This document shows, in pieces, positions 1 through 4,284 of a stretch of DNA of 8,935 bases. Positions within the stretch are counted from its first letter, which is position 1, and every line of letters starts with the position of its first letter. A program made the translations under genes and the position numbers. Under the pieces are notes generated by a model. The model searched no databases. It was not told the origin of the DNA and was given only the letters and a program-made list of their open reading frames with translations. Location of the stretch: NCBI GenBank assembly GCA_041172365.1, contig JBEDKD010000202.1:1-8935 (forward strand), read 5' to 3'. This DNA is from JBEDKD01 sp041172365 (lineage in GTDB: Bacteria > Cyanobacteriota > Cyanobacteriia > Cyanobacteriales > Microcoleaceae).

Positions 1-2
1 CG

Positions 3-31
3 GTAGGGACACGGCAATGCCGTGTCCCTAC
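3..31. repeat. 29-bp dispersed palindrome (GTAGGGACACGGC type), copy 1
   Basis: Two 14-base arms form a perfect inverted repeat around one central base: GTAGGGACACGGCA, then its complement ending in CCCTAC. Close relatives occur at 183-211 and 1228-1256, with half copies at 158 and 1203. Palindromes of this kind are common non-coding dispersed repeats in cyanobacterial genomes. No transposase is nearby, so it is a non-autonomous or purely structural repeat. Confidence 0.85.
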
Positions 32-151
32 GAGGATTGAACGATAAGTGGGTGTACCTCATAACAGCAGTTCTGGGATTATGGAGGTATAGATTTAAAC
101 AGAAAAAGCTTGACAACACTGGTTTTTTGCATACTCCATCTTTGTCAGTCT

Positions 152-300
152 CAAGGTGTAGGGAAACGGCGCTACCCAAGCTGTAGGGACATGGCAGTGC
201 CGTGTCCCTACAATCAGCGCGATCGCGTCTTTGATACTACAATCCGCGTTATTATCGACTCACCCCAAGATCCGCACCTGATTCAAACTATTATTACTTG
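152..300. repeat. Left copy of a degenerate ~150 bp repeat block flanking the toxin-antitoxin pair
   Basis: The block runs in order: CAAGGTGTAGGG half-palindrome, a full 29-bp palindrome at 183-211 (one mismatch), a HIP1-containing segment CGATCGCGTCTTTGA at 221-235, ACTCACCCCA, and an end with CACCTGATT and AAACTATTATTACTT. The same elements in the same order and orientation recur at 1197-1370, about 1.05 kb away. The two copies differ by point changes and by extra DNA in the right copy. Short open frames over this block carry translated repeat sequence and are not genes. With copy 1 at 3-31 this accounts for most of positions 1-372, where I see no gene. Confidence 0.75.
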
Positions 301-372
301 ACTACAACACACTATTGTAGAAACCTAACCCATAAAGTCAACCCACCCCAACTACCCGAAATCAACTTACAA

Positions 373-783
373 TTAACTAAATCTATCAATAAACATATCT
401 GGAGTAATAATTTCTACTGATTGAAAAGGATTTAATACCAATAAATCAAAATCACCCGTAACAATTACATTGGCATTACCACTAACAGCCAACTCTAAAA
501 ACTTATTATCTTTTTCATCTCGACAAACGGCAATTTTTTCTGTAATTGAGACTAACTCGGACGTGCTGATAAATTTAAGCAAAAATACTTGCCTGTCTTC
601 TAAAGAAAGATACTTATTAAACTTTTTCCGATTCAAAACTTGCTCTAATTCATTTAAAGTCGCTTCAGAATATAAAATTATTCCTTGCTTTTCTGCTAAT
701 TCAATCGCCCGAAATGGGACAGAGGTTTTCAACAGTAAAGCACTGATTAAAACATTCGTATCTACGACAAATCTATTCGTCAT
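373..783 (-). CDS. PIN-domain toxin (VapC-like ribonuclease) of a type II toxin-antitoxin pair
   Basis: A 136-residue PIN-domain protein, a predicted Mg-dependent RNase acting in the cytoplasm and held inactive by the antitoxin encoded just upstream. The acidic residues expected of a PIN active site are visible: Asp8 in the opening strand (FVVDTNVLISALL), Glu46 in TLNELE, Asp92 in KDNKFLE, and Asp111/Asp113 in VTGDFDLL. Length and layout fit the PIN_3 / COG1569 'putative toxin component' family rather than classical VapC. Two ATG codons compete, at 789 and 783. AGGGG directly abuts the first but lies six bases before the second, so 783 is preferred. The reading frame overlaps the antitoxin stop by 11 bases (17 with the longer start), implying translational coupling. 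RNA target and actual toxicity are not shown by the sequence. Confidence 0.9.
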   Translation of the reverse strand: MTNRFVVDTNVLISALLLKTSVPFRAIELAEKQGIILYSEATLNELEQVLNRKKFNKYLSLEDRQVFLLKFISTSELVSITEKIAVCRDEKDNKFLELAVSGNANVIVTGDFDLLVLNPFQSVEIITPDMFIDRFS

Positions 784-1000
784 TCTCATCCCCTAAAATT
801 TCTTGTAATATTTCTGGCGTTAAACCCCGCTGTTGTGCTTTGTCAGAAATTTCTGCCATAACTTCAGTTAAACTTTTATTGTGTAAATTTCCTCTCAAAA
901 ACAATTGAACAATGTAGCTCAACTGTTTCTGAGTCTCATAAGTCGCCCCTTCAAACGCCGTCTTAATATCTTCATCAACTTGAATCGTAATGCTTGCCAT
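773..1000 (-). CDS. Antitoxin partner of the PIN toxin, ribbon-helix-helix-like
   Basis: A 75-residue protein placed directly before, and overlapping, the PIN toxin: the classic antitoxin-first order. The N-terminal part (ITIQVDEDIKTAFEG, about residues 4-18) looks like the beta strand and first helix of a ribbon-helix-helix DNA-binding fold. The second helix would follow around residues 23-37. The C-terminal half (about residues 48-75, KAQQRGLTPEILQEIL then an acidic tail) is of the type that wraps the toxin. It likely neutralises the nuclease and represses its own promoter. The ATG at 1000 has AAGGA only two bases upstream, closer than ideal. A good promoter lies at 1037-1065. Assignment rests on context and fold pattern; sequence identity within such antitoxins is low. 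Confidence 0.85.
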   Translation of the reverse strand: MASITIQVDEDIKTAFEGATYETQKQLSYIVQLFLRGNLHNKSLTEVMAEISDKAQQRGLTPEILQEILGDENDE

Positions 1001-1036
1001 AGTCCTTATTAATTCTTTGAATATATCCTCTCATTA

Positions 1037-1065
1037 ATTATAGCATAGTGACACGCTAACCTCAA
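1037..1065 (-). promoter_or_regulatory. Promoter of the toxin-antitoxin operon
   Basis: On the minus strand a perfect TATAAT (1042-1037) has an extended -10 TG one base upstream. It sits 17 bases from TTGAGG (1065-1060), which matches four of six -35 positions. The spacer contains an imperfect inverted repeat with TAGC/GCTA ends at 1041-1058, a possible operator for the antitoxin. The start of transcription would fall about 30 bases before the antitoxin ATG. Confidence 0.6.
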
Positions 1066-1080
1066 CCTCAAAATCTATGT

Positions 1081-1146
1081 AAGAAACCGGGTTTGTGGGA
1101 CAATTTTTGCGCCTTACCCAAGATTAAATTAAGAAACCCGGTTTCT
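1081..1146. repeat. Two copies of the AAGAAACC(C/G)GGTTT short palindrome
   Basis: AAGAAACCGGGTTT occurs at 1081-1094, and a fuller palindrome, AGAAACC-C-GGTTTCT, at 1132-1146. This AGAAACCxGGTTTCT element is another short dispersed repeat of the kind seen in many cyanobacterial intergenic regions. It lies between the toxin-antitoxin promoter and the right-hand repeat block. Confidence 0.6.
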
Positions 1147-1196
1147 CTTGAGGGGATAAACACCCCATCCTCATTTTCTACCAAGACGCGATACCC

Positions 1197-1370
1197 CAAG
1201 GTGTAGGGACACGGCACGGCCCAAGGTGTAGGGACACGGCAGTGCCGTTTCCCTACTCGACACGATCGCGTCTTTGACATTACAATCAGCGCGATACGGC
1301 ACTCACCCCATGCCACCATTCTCACTTTCTCATCCCACACTCCCCACCTGATTTAAAACTATTATTACTT
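1197..1370. repeat. Right copy of the repeat block, with a 25-bp internal tandem duplication
   Basis: The order of elements matches the block at 152-300: CAAGGTGTAGGG, the 29-bp palindrome (1228-1256), CGATCGCGTCTTTGA (1263-1277), ACTCACCCCA, CACCTGATT and ACTATTATTACTT. A 25-base unit starting CCAAGGTGTAGGG is repeated in tandem from 1196 and 1221. About 25 bases of extra sequence precede CACCTGATT compared with the left copy. From 1371 to 1496 I see only a six-base-pair hairpin with a GAAA loop (ACTAGA-GAAA-TCTAGT, 1461-1476). Confidence 0.75.
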
Positions 1371-1496
1371 CAGGCAAAGGGATAAGTATTGACAGGGCAG
1401 AAAAAGTACAGCTACGACAAAAAACGCGATCGGGTTCCCTCTTTCAACCGCGTGTGAGAAACTAGAGAAATCTAGTGATTAAGAAATAAGAAACAA

Positions 1497-1547
1497 AAAA
1501 TAAAATAAAAAAAACGAAACCCACACGACTAGACGAGTGCGTGTGGG
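1497..1547 (-). terminator. Intrinsic terminator of trxA
   Basis: On the minus strand the arms CCCACACG and CGTGTGGG (1547-1540 and 1527-1520) form an eight-pair stem. It extends inward by three pairs with one bulged base and a five-base loop. It is followed by a long U-rich run (read from about 1518 down to 1494). It begins about 20 bases after the trxA stop codon. Confidence 0.88.
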
Positions 1548-1565
1548 AAACGAGACAAAAAGCAT

Positions 1566-1889
1566 TTAGATATACTTTTCGAGTGTGGTGGAAAGAGTCG
1601 TTTTGGGTACGGCTCCAACCACAGTATCCACCTTTTGTCCCTCCTTGAAAATCATCAATGTGGGAATACTGCGGATACCGTATTGGCTGGCCACCTGTGG
1701 ATTTTCATCAGTATTGACCTTAACCACCTTCAGTTGACCCTCATATTGGATTGCAATTTCATCCACAACTGGTGCGACCATTCGGCAGGGACCGCACCAG
1801 GGTGCCCAAAAATCCACTAATACGGGAACTGTACTATCAAGCACTTCCTGTTTAAATGTCGAGTCGGTAACTTGCGCGGCTGCTGACAT
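1566..1889 (-). CDS. trxA: Thioredoxin (TrxA, m-type)
   Basis: A 107-residue thioredoxin, a cytosolic dithiol reductant that receives electrons from thioredoxin reductase and reduces disulfides in many target enzymes. The active site WCGPC covers residues 31-35 with Cys32 and Cys35. The buried Asp26, the cis-proline loop (Ile75-Pro76-Thr77) and Gly84/Gly92 are at their usual places. Length is exactly typical, with no extra domain. The ATG is preceded by GGAAGG six bases upstream, a good ribosome binding site. It is monocistronic in appearance: the Yfr1 terminator lies about 220 bases upstream, and its own strong terminator follows the stop. The order guaB3 - Yfr1 - trxA is a conserved cyanobacterial arrangement, as far as I recall. 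Confidence 0.98.
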   Translation of the reverse strand: MSAAAQVTDSTFKQEVLDSTVPVLVDFWAPWCGPCRMVAPVVDEIAIQYEGQLKVVKVNTDENPQVASQYGIRSIPTLMIFKEGQKVDTVVGAVPKTTLSTTLEKYI

Positions 1890-1910
1890 CCCTAGCCTTC
1901 CTTATTACAT

Positions 1911-1939
1911 AGTCTATTCTCAATTTCTTAGTCTAGCAA
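1911..1939 (-). promoter_or_regulatory. Candidate trxA promoter
   Basis: TTGCTA (1939-1934) and TAGACT (1916-1911) on the minus strand are 17 bases apart, each matching four of six consensus positions. A start near 1904 would give a leader of about 15 bases holding the ribosome binding site. This is the best match I found between the Yfr1 terminator and trxA, but it is only moderate. Confidence 0.35.
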
Positions 1940-2113
1940 AAATTTGTCACTTATTTCCTCTGGAGGATAAATCTTTCTCTCATTTCCCTTTCTTCCCCGA
2001 AAAAAAGTTTTTGTGTTTTGTGTTTTTATTTTTATTGTCCTCTGCTCCTGAGAGCAAACCCAGGAGATAGTAAGTGAATCTAATATTTTGACGGCTTAGG
2101 AAATATTTCTCCG

Positions 2114-2147
2114 AAAAAAGGAACCGCCCAAACCTGCGTTCGGGCGG
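2114..2147 (-). terminator. Intrinsic terminator of Yfr1 (and possibly guaB3 read-through)
   Basis: On the minus strand CCGCCCGAAC pairs with GTTTGGGCGG around a GCAG loop: ten pairs, one of them G-U. TTCCTTTTTT follows at once. It forms the 3' stem-loop of Yfr1 and is the first canonical terminator downstream of guaB3. Confidence 0.9.
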
Positions 2148-2186
2148 AGTGTGGTGTGAGGAGTGAACGGAAACTTTTGTCTCCGC
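2114..2186 (-). ncRNA. yfr1: Small regulatory RNA Yfr1
   Basis: Read on the minus strand, three parts follow each other. First is a seven-pair stem-loop CGGAGAC-AAAA-GTTTCCG (2185-2168, one G-U pair). Then comes an unpaired 20-base stretch that contains ACTCCTCACAC (2164-2154). Last is a ten-pair terminator hairpin with a U tract. The 11-base core ACUCCUCACAC between two stem-loops is the hallmark of Yfr1, a cyanobacterial sRNA known to pair through this core with mRNA leaders such as porin (som) and bicarbonate transporter (sbtA) messages. Its place between guaB3 and trxA agrees with the known synteny. The 5' end is estimated from the stem; no convincing -10 was found directly upstream (closest ACAATA at 2198-2193). 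Length of about 73 bases fits the family. Confidence 0.93.
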
Positions 2187-2209
2187 TTTCTCTATTGTGT
2201 CACTTCCTT

Positions 2210-2243
2210 CTCAAAATTTCCAGATTATTCTGTAAATTTTGAG
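2210..2243. other. AT-rich hairpin between guaB3 and Yfr1
   Basis: Ten-base perfect arms CTCAAAATTT (2210-2219) and AAATTTTGAG (2234-2243) enclose a further four-pair stem, CAGA/TCTG, across a single mismatch, with a TTAT loop. It lies about 60 bases after the guaB3 stop and about 24 bases before the Yfr1 5' stem. No U tract follows on either strand, so it is not a standard terminator. It could be a processing site, a 3'-end stabiliser of the guaB3 message, or a protein site near the Yfr1 promoter. A smaller hairpin (CTCCTG/CAGGAG, 2045-2066) lies beyond Yfr1; the rest of 1940-2110 shows nothing I can support. Confidence 0.6.
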
Positions 2244-2300
2244 ACGAATTATCACAAGTTCTCAGAGGTATAGTATCAGACTGGGGTAGAGTAAGTACAA

Positions 2301-3464
2301 CTACTTACCCATTCCTAATTGTTGAGCCTTTTGATATACCTTACCCTCCGTCAACAGGGAGGGCGCGATCACCACTTCGACTTGTTGCATTTCCTTAATA
2401 TCCTTCGCGCCTAAAGTCCCCATACTGGTTTTCAGGGCCCCCAACAAGTTATGAGTACCATCATCTAATTGAGCCGGGCCACGCAAAATTTGCTCTAGGG
2501 TGCCCGTTGTCCCCACACGAATACGAGTCCCACGGGGTAACACAGGGCTAGGAGTAGCCATTCCCCAGTGATAACCACGTCCTGGGGCTTCTGCGGCGCG
2601 GGCGAAGGGCGATCCTATCATTACCCCATCAGCACCACAGGCAATACATTTACAAATATCGCCTCCTGTAATTAACCCACCATCGGCAATAATGGGGATA
2701 TAATTACCCGTTTCTCGGAAATAATCATCACGTGCCGCGGCACAGTCCGCCACCGCGGTCGCTTGGGGAATCCCTACCCCTAAAACACCACGAGAAGTAC
2801 AGGCCGCACCCGGACCAATACCAACGAGAATACCCGCGACACCTGTTTTTAATAAATCTAAAGTTACTTCATAGGTAACACAATTGCCCACAATAATTGG
2901 CATGGGCATCTCTTCACAGAATTGATATAGATCCAAAGGTGTGATGGATTCGGGCGCAATATAAGAGGTAGAAACTACTGTCGCTTGCACAAAGAAAAGA
3001 TCGGCCCCCGCTTCGGCCACTACAGTACCATATTTGCTCGCGCCCGCGGGAGTTGCACTAACGGCTGCAATTCCGCCTTGGGATTTAATTTCCTTAATAC
3101 GCTGCTCGATTAATTCTGGCTTAATTGGTTCGGCATAAAGTTCCTGCATTAACGTCACAAATCCATCTTTTCCCACAGACGCGATGCGATCTAATATAGA
3201 TTCTGGATTTTCATAACGGGTGTGAATGCCCTCTAAGTTGAGAACACCCAGAGCGCCCAGTTTCGATAAAAGGACTGCCATTTTTACATCCACTACCCCA
3301 TCCATTGCACTAGCAATAATTGGGATTTCTCGTTCTATGCCACCGATTGTCCAGCGGGTATCTGGTAAACTGGGGTCAATGGTGCATGAACCCGGAACTA
3401 GGGCAATTTCATCTATTCCATAAGCTCGACGAGCTATTTTGCCTCGTCCAATTTGAATTTCCAC
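2301..3464 (-). CDS. guaB3: GuaB3-type IMP dehydrogenase
   Basis: A 387-residue member of the IMPDH/GMP reductase TIM-barrel family, predicted to oxidise IMP to XMP with NAD+ in guanine nucleotide synthesis. The catalytic loop GIGPGAACTSRG has Cys222, where classical IMPDH has GPGSICTTR. The phosphate-binding ADGG is at residues 260-263 and an IGSPFARA stretch follows at 283-290. Classical IMPDH is about 490 residues because a two-CBS Bateman domain is inserted in the barrel. Here the CBS pair is absent, which together with the MEIQIGRGK start identifies the GuaB3 subfamily. Cyanobacterial GuaB3 has been reported to be a genuine IMPDH. Translation starts at a GTG (3464), with TAGG eight bases and GGAG twelve bases upstream; no in-frame ATG exists before residue 54. 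Without a Bateman domain, purine-nucleotide allostery is not expected. A separate classical guaB may exist elsewhere in the genome. Confidence 0.95.
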   Translation of the reverse strand: MEIQIGRGKIARRAYGIDEIALVPGSCTIDPSLPDTRWTIGGIEREIPIIASAMDGVVDVKMAVLLSKLGALGVLNLEGIHTRYENPESILDRIASVGKDGFVTLMQELYAEPIKPELIEQRIKEIKSQGGIAAVSATPAGASKYGTVVAEAGADLFFVQATVVSTSYIAPESITPLDLYQFCEEMPMPIIVGNCVTYEVTLDLLKTGVAGILVGIGPGAACTSRGVLGVGIPQATAVADCAAARDDYFRETGNYIPIIADGGLITGGDICKCIACGADGVMIGSPFARAAEAPGRGYHWGMATPSPVLPRGTRIRVGTTGTLEQILRGPAQLDDGTHNLLGALKTSMGTLGAKDIKEMQQVEVVIAPSLLTEGKVYQKAQQLGMGK

Positions 3465-3818
3465 TTCTATAACCTACTCCCAATAGTGTTTCAGTTAGGG
3501 TATCATTTTTCCTGATTAATTGTGATATTTGTGCCCCATTACACTCCAATCAGTCACGCGTTGTTATTCTTTTTGGGTTATTTCGACGGGCCATTTTACA
3601 TCGTTGTCGTAATTTTGCCCCGATCGCGCCTCACCTCTGTCAAGTCTGCCCCTGCTAATTTCCTTTGATCGAGCATGATATTAGTGACGTTAGCTCCCTG
3701 TCGGTTGCTTTGTGTCATTATGGATGTACGAAAAATCCGGCTCGGTGAGTTGGAATCACGAATCATTGCTCAACTTGCCGCGATCGTTGATGATAATAAC
3801 TTAGGAGAAAAAGAGGTT
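3465..3818. other. Divergent spacer between guaB3 and the membrane protein gene
   Basis: These 354 bases separate two divergent genes and should contain both promoters, but I see no convincing -35/-10 pair on either strand. A plus-strand frame in register with the downstream gene is open from 3675, with an ATG at 3720. It lacks a ribosome binding site and resembles no family known to me, so I treat it as non-coding. There is no repeat or hairpin of note. Confidence 0.4.
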
Positions 3819-4190
3819 ATGCTCAATTTTTTGTTGACTTGGGTGGTGTCGGCTGTTTCTATCCTTGTTACCGCTAAATTTGTCCCTGGTATTCATGTTG
3901 ACACTTTTCAAGCTGCTTTGTTAGCCGCGGGTATTATTGGGTTTATTAATGCTATTGTTAAACCTATTATTACTCTTTTTACTTTGCCTTTGACTATTCT
4001 CTCTTTGGGCTTATTTCTTTTTGTTGTTAACGCGATTTCTTTATCCCTCGCGGGTTGGTTATCCTCTGTGTTTAAGATTGGTTTTTCTGTGGACGGTTTT
4101 TGGCCGGCTTTCTTTGGCGCGATCGTTCTTTCTCTGGTTTCTGGACTCCTAGGCCAATTTGTTAATTTGGATAATAATACCCAGGACTAA
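3819..4190 (+). CDS. Four-helix membrane protein, phage holin 4-2 / YvlD family
   Basis: A 123-residue integral membrane protein with four predicted helices, about residues 3-22 (FLLTWVVSAVSILVTAKFV), 29-49, 53-83 and 95-116. The NAIVKPII...LPLTILSLGLFLFVVNA region (about residues 43-70) is the conserved centre of the PF04020 / COG1950 family. Despite the 'phage holin' name this family is chromosomal and widespread, its function is unsettled, and no phage genes are present here. The frame is open upstream to 3675, but family members normally start at M(L)NFLLTW. The ATG at 3819 has AGGAG eleven bases and GAGG two bases before it, so this start was chosen. A start at 3720 would add 33 residues. 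It is monocistronic, divergent from guaB3 and convergent with speA. Confidence 0.87.
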   Translation: MLNFLLTWVVSAVSILVTAKFVPGIHVDTFQAALLAAGIIGFINAIVKPIITLFTLPLTILSLGLFLFVVNAISLSLAGWLSSVFKIGFSVDGFWPAFFGAIVLSLVSGLLGQFVNLDNNTQD

Positions 4191-4202
4191 ACCATTCTTT
4201 TG

Positions 4203-4274
4203 AAACCGCGATAAACGCAGATAAACGCAGATAGATGATTGGGGGATAAGGCTTTCTGTGTTTATCTGCGGTTT
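4203..4274. repeat. Hairpin repeat with GATAAACGCA tandem units between convergent genes
   Basis: AAACCGC-GATAAAC (4203-4216) pairs with GTTTATC-T-GCGGTTT (4260-4274): fourteen pairs with one bulged T. The 5' side carries a ten-base tandem, GATAAACGCA, twice plus a half unit (4210-4234). Repeats of this AACCGCAGATAAACGCAGATAA kind are dispersed in many bacterial genomes. It lies between the stops of the membrane protein gene and speA and may act as a two-way transcription barrier, although only a weak U-rich stretch (GATTTTATCTTT) follows on the plus strand. Confidence 0.65.
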
Positions 4275-4284
4275 GATTTTATCT

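Noticed and set aside
110..301. 63-codon plus-strand frame through the left repeat block
   Set aside because: It translates the palindromic repeat and HIP1 segment, has no ribosome binding site, and breaks down in the second copy of the block.
470..796. 108-codon plus-strand frame opposite the PIN toxin
   Set aside because: Antisense shadow of a recognisable PIN-domain gene; no family features and no start signal.
3..1256. Repeats considered as a CRISPR array
   Set aside because: Copies are few, palindromic along their full length, irregularly spaced and separated by genes; there are no regular spacers and no cas genes.
1068..1340. 90-codon minus-strand frame upstream of the antitoxin
   Set aside because: It is made of the AAGAAACC and GTAGGGACACGGC repeats; the composition is repeat-driven and there is no ribosome binding site.
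152..1370. Repeat-flanked segment considered as a composite transposon
   Set aside because: The flanking copies encode no transposase, are diverged and lack clear target duplications; only the repeat bracketing is kept as an observation.
1389..1418. Perfect TTGACA at 1389 as a plus-strand promoter
   Set aside because: The best -10 at a proper distance (TACGAC) matches only three of six bases, and no plus-strand gene follows.
3226..3423. Plus-strand frame inside guaB3
   Set aside because: Shadow of a strongly conserved enzyme gene on the other strand.
3819..4190. Prophage, suggested by the 'phage holin' family name
   Set aside because: The family is common on bacterial chromosomes and no phage genes, lysin or integrase are nearby.
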